Positions 25,461 through 34,005 of a stretch of 64,000 nt of DNA are shown here, one piece after another. The position numbers were made by a program, and so were the translations under genes. Origin of the DNA: Anaeropeptidivorans aminofermentans (GTDB lineage Bacteria > Bacillota > Clostridia > Lachnospirales > UBA5962). The stretch is taken from contig NZ_OW711693.1 of NCBI RefSeq assembly GCF_940670685.1, positions 3,534,001-3,598,000 of the forward strand. Direction: 5' to 3'. The notes below the pieces were generated by a model. The model worked only from the letters and a program-made list of their open reading frames with translations, made no database searches and was not told the origin of the DNA. The stretch's first letter is position 1. Every line of letters starts with the position of its first letter.

Positions 25461-27181
25461 AAACCACGTTGCGGGTATTTCAAGAGGCAAAGAAATACCG
25501 GCTGCTTTTTTTCATCGCTTTTGTTGCCCTTATTCTATCGACTGTGGCAGGCTTTTACACACCCTGGGCACTCAGAGAGCTGACTAGTCTCGCTACGGAA
25601 GGAAGCGATGATTTTGCCGCCCAATCCTTGCGCATAGGCCTTCTTCTTTTGCTGGCAACGGCTTTGCAGGCCGCCGGAAATTCCCTCTCGGGTTACCTTA
25701 ACCATTATGCCGCCCTCCATTATGTTTCAGATCTCCGTTCAAGGCTTTACAGCAAGCTCCAGAACATGAGCCTTCGTTATTTCCATAAAAGCCGCACGGG
25801 GGATTTAACGGCAAGGGTTGCTTCCGATGCGCTGAATGCGGAAATCCTTCTTGCCCATGTGATTCCCGATTTTCTTTTTAATATCCTTACTTTCATAGGC
25901 GTCGGAGCCCTGCTTACTGCAATCAATTGGAAGCTTGCTTTAATGAGCCTTGTTACAATCCCTTTTCTTCTGGGGATTACCATTTGGCAGAGCCGCCATG
26001 TTTCCCCCACGTGGAAAGAAAATTCCAGGGTTCGGGGAGAGCTTGCGGGAACCGTTCAGGATAATCTTTCCGGCATAAAGGAAATACAGATTTTCAACCA
26101 GCAGGCCCATGAGGAAAAAAAGGTCGCAAAGCTTTCCTTGCAGCACAGCATGACATACCTGCGGGCAAGCTTTTTCTTTGAAACAACATATCCTTTACTT
26201 TCCTTCATTACGGCTTTAGGTACTGTAATTGTGGTGGTATACGGAGGTTACCTTTTAAGCATAAGAGAAATCGCCATCGCCGATATTGTAGGCTTTGTCA
26301 TGTATCTTTCCATGTTTTACAACCCTGTAAAAAGCATTTCCGGCCTTGTTGAAAGAGGCGGAGAAGCGGCGGCAGGCTGTAAGCGTGTTTTTGAAGTAAT
26401 CGATGATGCTCCAGACGTTAAGGAAAAGAAAAACGCCCAAACACTCTCCAGCGTAAAGGGAGAAATACACCTCAAAGATTTATCCTTTGCCTATAACGAG
26501 GAAATCCCAGTGCTGGAAAATATCAATCTTACAATAAAGGCCGGCCAGAAAGTAGCGCTTGTGGGTACAACCGGGGTTGGGAAATCCACCATAGCAAATT
26601 TAATCAACAGATTTTATGACCCCCAGCAGGGCGCCGTATTGATAGATGGGGTGGACATTCGGGACGTTACTTTGCAAAGCCTCAGGGATAACATTTCCAT
26701 GGTGCTTCAGGATACCTTCCTTTTTAACGGAACCGTATATGAAAATATCCTTTACGGCTGGAAAGATGCATCTGAAGAGGATGTAATGAACGCCGCAAAA
26801 GCAGCCAATGCTCATGATTTTATCATAAAAATGGAAAATGGCTATGATACTGTAATCGGTGAAAGGGGTATCCGGCTTTCCGGCGGCCAGAAGCAGCGAA
26901 TTTCCATCGCCAGAGCAATTTTACGCAACTCCCCTATATTGATTCTTGACGAGGCCACATCAGCCCTAGACACTAAAACAGAGCAGGAAATACAGGCAGC
27001 CCTGGATGAAATTTCAAAAGACCGCACGACGCTTGTAATCGCCCACAGGCTTTCAACGATACGCAGCGCCAATCAGATTGCGGTTCTGGACGGAACCGGT
27101 ATCGTAGAGCTGGGCAGCCACAAAGAATTAATTGCCCGAAACGGCATTTACGCCTATCTTCACAAAGTACAGGCGTCTTAA
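25457..27181 (+). CDS. ABC exporter-fold half-transporter (permease-ATPase fusion)
   Basis: The 574-residue protein has six membrane helices (about 15-310) fused to an ATPase with Walker A GTTGVGKST, signature RLSGGQKQR, Walker B ILILDEATSALD and H-loop IAHRLST. This is the MsbA-like type IV fold usually used for export. It is the last gene of a siderophore-uptake operon and is translationally coupled to the FepC-like ATPase. In Yersinia YbtPQ and mycobacterial IrtAB, exporter-fold ABC proteins act in siderophore import, so either siderophore import/processing or export is possible. It would act as a homodimer, since no partner gene is present. Confidence 0.9.
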   Translation: MKTTLRVFQEAKKYRLLFFIAFVALILSTVAGFYTPWALRELTSLATEGSDDFAAQSLRIGLLLLLATALQAAGNSLSGYLNHYAALHYVSDLRSRLYSKLQNMSLRYFHKSRTGDLTARVASDALNAEILLAHVIPDFLFNILTFIGVGALLTAINWKLALMSLVTIPFLLGITIWQSRHVSPTWKENSRVRGELAGTVQDNLSGIKEIQIFNQQAHEEKKVAKLSLQHSMTYLRASFFFETTYPLLSFITALGTVIVVVYGGYLLSIREIAIADIVGFVMYLSMFYNPVKSISGLVERGGEAAAGCKRVFEVIDDAPDVKEKKNAQTLSSVKGEIHLKDLSFAYNEEIPVLENINLTIKAGQKVALVGTTGVGKSTIANLINRFYDPQQGAVLIDGVDIRDVTLQSLRDNISMVLQDTFLFNGTVYENILYGWKDASEEDVMNAAKAANAHDFIIKMENGYDTVIGERGIRLSGGQKQRISIARAILRNSPILILDEATSALDTKTEQEIQAALDEISKDRTTLVIAHRLSTIRSANQIAVLDGTGIVELGSHKELIARNGIYAYLHKVQAS

Positions 27182-27365
27182 AATACTTATGTATATCAAT
27201 CCGCAGCAACTGATTAGGATACTTTATTAAATAATGGGGTAGTTAAACAGCTTTAATCAGTAATAAAATTATTTTACTATAAGTGCAAAAAACACTCTGT
27301 GGCACAGTGATTTTTGAGTTTTTCTCTGCTGCCATTTCATGCAAATAATACTGTAAACCTATTCT
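27182..27365. mobile_element. Spacer with a family A end fragment
   Basis: AGTAATAAAATTATTTTACT (ending ATA at 27282) matches the right end of A1 elements. The left part is missing. The rest is AT-rich and non-coding. Confidence 0.35.
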
Positions 27366-27396
27366 AAAGCGGAAGGCTCAGCCTTCCGCTTTTTTA
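27366..27396 (+). terminator. Terminator after the ABC operon
   Basis: AGCGGAAG and CTTCCGCT pair around a short loop, followed by TTTTTT. It lies about 185 bp after the last ABC gene and before the GntR gene. Confidence 0.85.
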
Positions 27397-27474
27397 ATAA
27401 AAATCTCTCCCTCTTATTTGTGCTAAAACACCAATTTAATAAAATCCAATAAATTTCAATTGACATGGCCTTCA

Positions 27475-27527
27475 AGATGTATTATTGTGTAATAAATAAC
27501 ATGTATTATATTGTATTATTAAGAAAC
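27475..27527. promoter_or_regulatory. Candidate GntR operator/promoter region
   Basis: Two near-identical AT-rich direct repeats, ATGTATTATTGTGTAATA and ATGTATTATATTGTATTA, lie immediately upstream of the GntR gene. TGTATTA-type repeats of this kind suit autoregulation by a GntR/HutC protein. Confidence 0.45.
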
Positions 27528-27536
27528 GGGGATTTT

Positions 27537-28268
27537 ATGAAAAATTTAGAGTCTGTAAGTATAACTCCCTTGTATCAGCAGCTTTGCGATACCTTAAAGG
27601 AACAGATAAAGGCCGGCAAATATAAGGCCGGTGACAAGATTCCTTCTGAAGACCAGCTCAGCAAAATGTATAAAATAAGCCGTATTACCGTTCGAAACGC
27701 CCTTCAGCATCTGGCAGATGAAAACATGCTTGTAAAACGGAAAGGAAAAGGCACCTTCGTAGCCGAGCCCGTCATTATAGAAAGCATGTCCGCAGGCAAC
27801 AGTTTCACCAAGTCCTGCTTACAGATAAACGCCGTTCCCAGCACTAAAATCATTTCCATGTCAAAGCAGCATGCCGGCAAAAAAATAGCAGAGATTCTTG
27901 AAACAAGCCCTGAAGACTTTATTATATGCATTAAACGCCTCAGGCTTATCGATAATATGGCCGCTATTTTTGAAGTGGATTATTTCACAAAGGATTATGA
28001 TTTTTTAATTCAAGAAGATTTTACAGGAACTTCTCTTTTGGAATTTATAAGAAAAAATACAGGCATAAGGGCAGAAGGCATCGAAGACATTTATGAAGTA
28101 AGGCATGCTTCAAAAGAGCATGCAGAATATCTGGACTGCAAGGTAGGGACCCCTCTTTTGCAGGTAAGCCAGACTGTCTTTATGGCAGAAGGAAAGAAAC
28201 TTTATTATAACGAGCAGTATATCCGAAGCGACAGATATAAATATGCCATACGGTCTAAAATTAATTAG
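27537..28268 (+). CDS. GntR/HutC family transcriptional regulator
   Basis: The 243-residue protein has an N-terminal winged helix (PLYQQLCDTLKEQIKAGKY, PSEDQLSKMYKISRITVRNA, KRKGKGTFVAEP) and a C-terminal UTRA ligand domain (about 90-240). HutC-type members sense sugar phosphates or similar small molecules. The ATG at 27537 follows a weak GGGGA. It is the first gene of the mannose-type PTS operon, with EIIA starting 11 bp later, and so is its likely local repressor. Confidence 0.92.
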   Translation: MKNLESVSITPLYQQLCDTLKEQIKAGKYKAGDKIPSEDQLSKMYKISRITVRNALQHLADENMLVKRKGKGTFVAEPVIIESMSAGNSFTKSCLQINAVPSTKIISMSKQHAGKKIAEILETSPEDFIICIKRLRLIDNMAAIFEVDYFTKDYDFLIQEDFTGTSLLEFIRKNTGIRAEGIEDIYEVRHASKEHAEYLDCKVGTPLLQVSQTVFMAEGKKLYYNEQYIRSDRYKYAIRSKIN

Positions 28269-28279
28269 GCAGGTGAAAA

Positions 28280-28696
28280 ATGAGAACTATTATTTTAGCC
28301 TCTCATGGAGGCTTTGGAAAAGGCATGCTGGAATCGGCGAAGATGATTTTGGGAGAAGGCACTGGAAACATAAGAGCCTATGCCATGTATCCGGGAGACA
28401 GCGCCGAGGATTATGCCAAGGAACTTGAAAAGGAAATCTTAGAAAACCCTGATACAGAATACGTCATCATGGCGGATTTATTCGGGGCAAGCGTATGCAC
28501 TGCAATGACGGGCCTTACAAAATATAAAAACGCAGTATTGTTTTCGGGAATGAGCTTTACCATGCTTTTAGAATTATTAACCTCTTTTCCCGAAGCTCTT
28601 ACGGAAGAAGATATTTTAAGACTTATAAATTCCGCAAGAGAAGGCATAAAAAATATAGATGTTAAAGAAGCAAACGACGAAACGGAGGACTTTTAG
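28280..28696 (+). CDS. PTS mannose-family EIIA
   Basis: The 138-residue cytoplasmic phosphocarrier of the mannose/fructose/sorbose PTS family has the phosphorylated His9 in ILASHGGFGKG and the ADLFGASVCTAM core. It takes phosphate from HPr and passes it to EIIB (29441). The stop codon shares one base with the GTG start of the next gene. Confidence 0.92.
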   Translation: MRTIILASHGGFGKGMLESAKMILGEGTGNIRAYAMYPGDSAEDYAKELEKEILENPDTEYVIMADLFGASVCTAMTGLTKYKNAVLFSGMSFTMLLELLTSFPEALTEEDILRLINSAREGIKNIDVKEANDETEDF

Positions 28697-29448
28697 TGGA
28701 GACAGACAGAAATATCCTTTCCATATTTCCTGTGGTAAAGCCTATTATCGGCATGATCCATCTTAAAGGAGACACGGAAAAAGATATATTTGAAAGAGCA
28801 AAAAGAGAAGTAAGCATTATGGCTGAAAACAGCGTAGACGGCATTATGCTTGAAAATTATTACGGCAATTATTATGACCTTGAACGGATTCTTGATTATG
28901 TAAGCACGCAGAAGCTTCCTGTGCCTTACGGGGTTAACTGCCTGAATGTAGACGCTTTGGGCTTTGAGCTTGCCAATCGCTATCAGGCCTCTTTTTTACA
29001 GCTGGACTCTGTTATAGGCCATGTAAAGCCAAGAGATGATGCGTCTTTGGAAGCGTTTTTCAATCTCTACAGGAAAAACTGCGATGCTTTTGTCATCGGC
29101 GGCGTAAGATTTAAATACCAGCCTGTCCTTTCCGAAAGAAGTGTAGAAGAAGATTTGATTCTGGCCATGAAAAGATGCGATGCCATAGCCGTAACAGGAA
29201 ATGCCACCGGAGAAGAAACCTCTTTAGATAAAATTCAATATTTCCGTGAAATAATAGGGGATTTCCCCCTTGTAATAGCCGCCGGAGTGACCTCAGAAAA
29301 CGCCGAAGAACAGCTTTCTTTCGGAGATATGGCAATTATCGGAAGCTATTTTAAAGATAATTATAAGGATTTCGGAGATGTTTCAGAAGAGCATGTCAGA
29401 AATTTTATGAATACAATAAAGGAATTAAGGAGGAGATGGAGTGATTAA
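28696..29448 (+). CDS. BtpA/SgcQ family TIM-barrel protein
   Basis: The 250-residue protein matches the BtpA family (PF03437): KPIIGMIHLKGD at the N terminus, then VDGIMLENYYG, PYGVNCLNVDA and VTGNATGEETSLDKIQYF. BtpA was named for photosystem I stability in cyanobacteria; E. coli SgcQ is encoded in a PTS operon. The enzymatic role is unproven but a sugar-phosphate-related TIM-barrel function is likely. It starts at GTG behind CGGAGGA and overlaps EIIA by 1 and EIIB by 8 bp, so it is tightly embedded in the PTS operon. Confidence 0.88.
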   Translation: METDRNILSIFPVVKPIIGMIHLKGDTEKDIFERAKREVSIMAENSVDGIMLENYYGNYYDLERILDYVSTQKLPVPYGVNCLNVDALGFELANRYQASFLQLDSVIGHVKPRDDASLEAFFNLYRKNCDAFVIGGVRFKYQPVLSERSVEEDLILAMKRCDAIAVTGNATGEETSLDKIQYFREIIGDFPLVIAAGVTSENAEEQLSFGDMAIIGSYFKDNYKDFGDVSEEHVRNFMNTIKELRRRWSD

Positions 29449-29911
29449 ATTAGTAAGGGTAGACCACAGGCTTGTACACGGGCAGGTAGCTTTTGCATGG
29501 ACGAAGTTCCTAAACGCCGACTGTATCTTGGTAGCAAGCGATGCCCTGATGAAAGATGAGCTTAAAATGGCAGGCCTTCGCATGGCAAAGCCCTCAGGGG
29601 TAAAGCTTGTGATGAAAAGCATTGAAGATTCAGCAGAAGCGCTGAATTCCGGCGTAACAGATAAGTATAAGCTTATGATTTTATGCGAGTCTGTTGAAGA
29701 TATTTACAGGCTTGCCGCAAAAACAAACTGTATTACCGCCATCAATCTGGGCGGCATGAAATCCGGTGAAAACCGCAGGCAGATTTCAAAGGCCGTTCAT
29801 GTATCTGATGAAGACATTGCCTTAATAAAAGAACTTATGGATAAAGGCATTGCCGTTTCAGTTCAGATGGTTCCAGACGACACCCAAACAGATGTCGCAA
29901 AACTTATATAG
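29441..29911 (+). CDS. PTS mannose-family EIIB
   Basis: The 156-residue phosphocarrier begins IKLVRVDHRLVHGQV, with the phosphorylated His13 in the VHGQV motif typical of mannose-family EIIB. It transfers phosphate from EIIA to the sugar bound by EIIC/EIID. Start GTG at 29441 with GGAGA upstream. Confidence 0.92.
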   Translation: MIKLVRVDHRLVHGQVAFAWTKFLNADCILVASDALMKDELKMAGLRMAKPSGVKLVMKSIEDSAEALNSGVTDKYKLMILCESVEDIYRLAAKTNCITAINLGGMKSGENRRQISKAVHVSDEDIALIKELMDKGIAVSVQMVPDDTQTDVAKLI

Positions 29912-29920
29912 GAGGGCCCC

Positions 29921-30685
29921 ATGGATATCGTGCAAACCTTACTTATTGTTTTAATTGCCTTTTTTGCCTACATGCATAGCTACGTAGGCTCCACAATGCA
30001 TAACCGCCCTATTATTATAGCCCCTTTAGTAGGCCTTGTTTTAGGTGATTTACAAACGGGAATCATGATAGGCGCAACCTTAGAGCTTGTATTTATGGGG
30101 GCCTTTCCCGTAGGCGCAAGCAACCCGCCGGATTTCGTATCAGGGGCTATTATCTCCACAGCCTACGTTATCATGACCGGTCAGGACGTTACGGCGGCTG
30201 TAGTTTTAGCCGTTCCCATTGCAACCTTAGTTTTATTAATTGATAATGTACAGATGACTGTCCTTTTAACATGGGCATCCCACATAGCCGATAAATTTGC
30301 CAAGAACGGCGATATTAAAGGCGTCGAAAGAGTTCAGATTATCGCCGGTATCGGCAATAAAATCATTCTTTCCCTCATTGTAGGCCTCGGCTTTGTCCTT
30401 GGGGTTCCCGCAATCGAAAAAATATTACAGCATGTTCCTGAATTCGTAACAAGAGGCCTTGATGTTGCCGCAGGTCTTATTCCCGCCATCGGTTTTGCCA
30501 TGCTTGCAAGAATGATGCTTACAAAAAGCATGGTTCCTTATTTAATCCTTGGCTTTATCCTTGTGGCATACTTAAATGTTCCTATTATAGGCGTGGCATT
30601 ATTCGGATTGGTAGCCGCCCTTATATACATCAACAAAAGCAGTGAAGCAGTAAAGGAGGCGGCATACGATGACAACGAATTCTAA
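29921..30685 (+). CDS. PTS mannose-family EIIC
   Basis: The 254-residue membrane subunit of the sugar channel (ManY-like) has signatures HNRPIIIAPLVGLVLGDLQTG and LELVFMGAFPVGASNPPDF. RBS GGAGGG. It overlaps the EIID gene by 17 bp. Confidence 0.93.
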   Translation: MDIVQTLLIVLIAFFAYMHSYVGSTMHNRPIIIAPLVGLVLGDLQTGIMIGATLELVFMGAFPVGASNPPDFVSGAIISTAYVIMTGQDVTAAVVLAVPIATLVLLIDNVQMTVLLTWASHIADKFAKNGDIKGVERVQIIAGIGNKIILSLIVGLGFVLGVPAIEKILQHVPEFVTRGLDVAAGLIPAIGFAMLARMMLTKSMVPYLILGFILVAYLNVPIIGVALFGLVAALIYINKSSEAVKEAAYDDNEF

Positions 30686-31505
30686 TACTACTACTCTCTC
30701 CCCTGAAAGTAAAATTACAAGGAAGGATTTCTGGAGCTGTTTTTTCCGCTCTTTAACCTTGGACTCCTCATGGAATTACGAGCGTATGCAAAACCTTGCC
30801 TTTGCTTATATGATGGCTCCTGTTATAAGGCGTTTGTATCCCGATAAGGAAGAAAGGGCCCAGGCTCTGGAACGCCATCTTGAATTTATGTCCGTAACTC
30901 CTCATATCTGTACCTTGCTTGTGGGAATCGCAGGAGCAATGGAAGAAGAAAACGCTAAAAACCCCGATTTTGACCCTACCAGCATAAACGCCGTAAAATC
31001 AAGCTTAATGGGGCCTATGGCAGGCATCGGCGATGCATTTTTCTGGGGAACCTTAAAGCTTATTGCAGCAGGCGTGGGTATCTCCTTAGCCTCTCAAGGA
31101 AATATTTTAGGCCCTATTTTATTCTTCCTCATTATAAACGTTCCTCATTTTATTTTAAGATATATCTGCCTGGATAAGGGCTTCAAATACGGTTCAAAAT
31201 TTTTCAAGGATTTAAGCATGTCCAATATCGTATCTAAAATAACAGAAGCCGCATCCATCTTAGGCCTTATGGTAATCGGCGGCATGACGGCGGCAAACGT
31301 ATATTTTGAGCTTCCTATTATGATCGGAAGCGGCGAATGGGCAGAGCCCCTCCAGTCTTACCTTGACAGCATCATGCCCTGTTTAATTCCCGCATCTGTA
31401 TTCGTGCTTCTTTACTGGCTTATCGGTAAAAAAGTAAAAACAACGACGATTCTTCTTGCCATGATTGCTATTTGTATCTTATTGGCGGCTTTTGGAATCG
31501 TTTAG
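30669..31505 (+). CDS. PTS mannose-family EIID
   Basis: The 278-residue ManZ-like subunit shows TRKDFWSCFFRSLTLDSSWN, LEFMSVTPHICTLLVGI and SSLMGPMAGIGDAFFWGTLK, the family core, and C-terminal membrane helices. With EIIC it forms the translocation channel. AAGGAGG precedes the ATG inside the EIIC gene. It is the last gene of this operon. Confidence 0.93.
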   Translation: MTTNSNTTTLSPESKITRKDFWSCFFRSLTLDSSWNYERMQNLAFAYMMAPVIRRLYPDKEERAQALERHLEFMSVTPHICTLLVGIAGAMEEENAKNPDFDPTSINAVKSSLMGPMAGIGDAFFWGTLKLIAAGVGISLASQGNILGPILFFLIINVPHFILRYICLDKGFKYGSKFFKDLSMSNIVSKITEAASILGLMVIGGMTAANVYFELPIMIGSGEWAEPLQSYLDSIMPCLIPASVFVLLYWLIGKKVKTTTILLAMIAICILLAAFGIV

Positions 31506-31537
31506 AAAAAGAACCTTACTCATCTGCATATGTTCAT

Positions 31538-31578
31538 AATAAAAGAAGGCTTCCTGAGAAGCCTTCTTTTATTATGCA
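31538..31578. terminator. Terminator after the mannose-type PTS operon
   Basis: A perfect 16-bp stem (AATAAAAGAAGGCTTC and its complement) around CTGA. A/T-rich arms make it usable in both directions. Confidence 0.88.
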
Positions 31579-31604
31579 TGCAGAGCGTAAATTCCTTATA
31601 AAAA

Positions 31605-31864
31605 AGTAACCAAAACCGATTCACTGTAGACGCAAAAACATGAGTTTCTTTCGGAAACATAATCAATAAAAACTTATTTAACTTTAAAACTGAATATTTT
31701 AAACTTAAATAAGTATGTACCGCAATAGATAATGAAGCTTTTAAGATATAAAACTATAAAAAACAATTTCATAAAATACGGATTATTATATGCCATATAA
31801 ACCGTATTTTTGAGCTATTATGAATACAGGGGTTTTGTTACGTTTGAACTTTAAATGCACTATA
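31605..31864. mobile_element. Family A2 element interrupted by other DNA
   Basis: The left A2 half (GTAACCAAAACC to TTTCTTTCGGAAACAT) and the right half (TTTTTGAGCTATTATGAATA to AAATGCACTATA) are separated by about 150 bp that contains CTTATTTAACTTTAA / TTAAACTTAAATAAG, itself an inverted repeat. This is a nested insertion in the region between the two convergent PTS operons. Confidence 0.6.
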
Positions 31865-31915
31865 GAAAATAAAACAAATATGGCTTAAATTAAACTGATT
31901 TACAATCCAATTCCT

Positions 31916-33052
31916 TTATCTTATCATTTCTTCCCCAAGGCAATAAGTCTGCTTCACGTTATAATCATCGTCCATAACAACAATATCTGCGTCTAATCCG
32001 GACACTATCTGCCCCTTCTTTTTATCTGCCCCTATAAGCTGGGCAGGATAAAGGCTTGCAGATAATAGGGCATGTTCAATGGAAACCATGGCTTCTTCCA
32101 CTAAAAGCTTTATGCCCCTATTTATCTTTAAAGAGCTGCCGGCTATGGTATCTGTACCTAAAATCCTTGCCGTGCCCTTTTCATCTATTTCAATTTTTCT
32201 TCCTTCGTGTTCATAAATGCCCTTCCCAAGGCCCTTGGCCATTAAAGAGTCTGTAATAAGCACCATTTTGGTATTGTTTCGTGCTTTAAATAAAACATTG
32301 ATAACACTGGGGTGAACGTGCTGCCCGTCCCCTATGATTTCCGCAAAGGTATTTGAAGCCATTAAAGCCCCTACCACCCCCGGCTCTCTGTGATGCAAGC
32401 CGAGCATGGCGTTAAAGCTGTGGGTAAAGCTTGTAACTCCGTTTGCTACGGCTAAAACCGCTTCTTCATATTTCGCTCCGGAGTGGCCTAAGGAAACTGC
32501 AATATTATTTTTCACGGCATACTTTGTAAGTTCAAAATCCTTATCATGTTCACAAGCCATAGTTATATAGCGTATCGTATTTCCTGAAACCGCCTGAAAT
32601 TCTTTAAACACTTCTACAGACGGCGGCAGAACAATATCCGGTTCATTGGCCCCTCTGAATTTTTCATCAAAAAAAGGTCCTTCTAAGTGAATCCCTAAAA
32701 TTTCAGCCCCTTTCATCTTCATATCCTTTGCTTCCCGAAGGCTTTTCAGGGCTTTGATAATCGTCTCCTTAGGGTTGGGAGACGTCGTGGGAAGAAAGGC
32801 TGTTACCCCCTCCTCGGGAAGCCTTGAAACCCACTGTTTTATGCCTGAAGGCTCCCCTTCCTCTGCAGAATATCCATATGCGCCGTGGGTATGTACATCA
32901 ATAAATCCGGGAACAATCCTATCTTCCCCGTAGTCTCGATCGGGCTTTTCTTTTCCGTAGGGCAGAACGGACTTTATCTTTTTATCTTCTATTTCAATTT
33001 GTGCCTTTATAAACTGCCCTGCTATAAAAACTCTTCTGCTTTGAATAATCAT
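31916..33052 (-). CDS. nagA: N-acetylglucosamine-6-phosphate deacetylase
   Basis: Hydrolyses GlcNAc-6-P to GlcN-6-P and acetate. The 378-residue amidohydrolase has GFIDVHTHGAYG, the metal-ligand Glu in GIHLEGPFF, His in VSLGHSGAKYEEA, THSFNAM and the catalytic Asp in ITDSLMAKG. Length is typical. It is the last gene of the minus-strand cluster with the SIS protein and ascorbate-type PTS, separated from the SIS gene by a mobile element. This argues that the PTS imports an N-acetylated sugar or a related compound. Confidence 0.93.
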   Translation of the reverse strand: MIIQSRRVFIAGQFIKAQIEIEDKKIKSVLPYGKEKPDRDYGEDRIVPGFIDVHTHGAYGYSAEEGEPSGIKQWVSRLPEEGVTAFLPTTSPNPKETIIKALKSLREAKDMKMKGAEILGIHLEGPFFDEKFRGANEPDIVLPPSVEVFKEFQAVSGNTIRYITMACEHDKDFELTKYAVKNNIAVSLGHSGAKYEEAVLAVANGVTSFTHSFNAMLGLHHREPGVVGALMASNTFAEIIGDGQHVHPSVINVLFKARNNTKMVLITDSLMAKGLGKGIYEHEGRKIEIDEKGTARILGTDTIAGSSLKINRGIKLLVEEAMVSIEHALLSASLYPAQLIGADKKKGQIVSGLDADIVVMDDDYNVKQTYCLGEEMIR

Positions 33053-33074
33053 ATGGCCGCCCCTTTCATTGATT

Positions 33075-33205
33075 TATAGTAAATTTCAAATGAAACAGTA
33101 ATAAAAATCATATATTTTGAGTGGCTTAAACACAGGGATTCTATATGTTTAAGCGGTTTATGAAAAATAGATTTTTACTGCTTCCTTCTGTGAAATTCAC
33201 TATAT
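33075..33205. mobile_element. MITE-like element, family A1 (131 bp)
   Basis: Ends TATAGTAAATTTCAAATG and TGAAATTCACTATA. The interior stem GGCTTAAACAC...GTTTAAGCGG is typical of A1. It lies between nagA and the SIS gene. Confidence 0.85.
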
Positions 33206-33264
33206 ATTCTTATAACAATTATATAAAGGGTTGCAGATGACCGCAACCCTTTATATTGCTGATA

Positions 33265-34005
33265 CTATATATAATGTATTTGTTCCTGATATTTTGAAAA
33301 AATCCGATGATCCCTTTCCGGATCCTGAATATTATTGGCACTCATGAAAACAGGGGGCTCTATTCCGTCTGCCGCGCAAAGCTCTGCAAAGCCCGATACA
33401 ATCATATTGACAATAACTGCACCAGTGGCGGTAGAGGCAGCGCCGGCTTTTACCCCGCTGCCATCAACCGTTACACAGGCGTCTCCTATTTCGCCGCAAT
33501 TATCTATGATAATATCCCCGAATTCATAAAGGTTCTTTCCCGCGCTATGGCGGCTTTTTACTGCCTTTGAATATGTAAGGCTCGTTATTACAATAAGCTT
33601 TACCCCCATATTCTTTGCTTCCATAGCCATGTCTATGGTTACGGCATTTCTCCCTGAAACGGAGTGAATAAGAAGCACATCGCCTTCCTTAATCTTCGTA
33701 TTTTTTAATATAATGTTTCCGAAGCCTTCAAGCCTCTCCATATGAGACGTTATGGTAAAGGGCATGGTATTTAGCATTAAGGTAGGATTAAACACAGGGT
33801 TTGCAACCATAAGCCCCCCTGCCCTGCCGTAAAACTCCTCTGTTATAATACCTGCATGGGAAGCGCCGAAAGCAAAGATGCTCTTTCCTTCTTTAAATGC
33901 CGAATACAGAAGCTCTGCGGCATTTTGGATATTTTCTGCCTGGGTATCTTTTATTTGGGTAATTAAACTTAATACATGCTCAAGGTATTCCAAATGCTTT
34001 CTCAT
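33265..34005 (-). CDS. SIS domain sugar isomerase-like protein
   Basis: The 246-residue SIS-domain protein of the UPF0309 type has an FAFGASHAGIITEEFYGRAGG phosphosugar-binding segment and GDVLLIHSVSGRN with the Ser-rich loop. SIS proteins bind or isomerise phosphosugars. It overlaps the EIIC gene by 4 bp and is followed by nagA, so it probably works on the sugar phosphate delivered by this PTS. Confidence 0.88.
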   Translation of the reverse strand: MRKHLEYLEHVLSLITQIKDTQAENIQNAAELLYSAFKEGKSIFAFGASHAGIITEEFYGRAGGLMVANPVFNPTLMLNTMPFTITSHMERLEGFGNIILKNTKIKEGDVLLIHSVSGRNAVTIDMAMEAKNMGVKLIVITSLTYSKAVKSRHSAGKNLYEFGDIIIDNCGEIGDACVTVDGSGVKAGAASTATGAVIVNMIVSGFAELCAADGIEPPVFMSANNIQDPERDHRIFSKYQEQIHYI

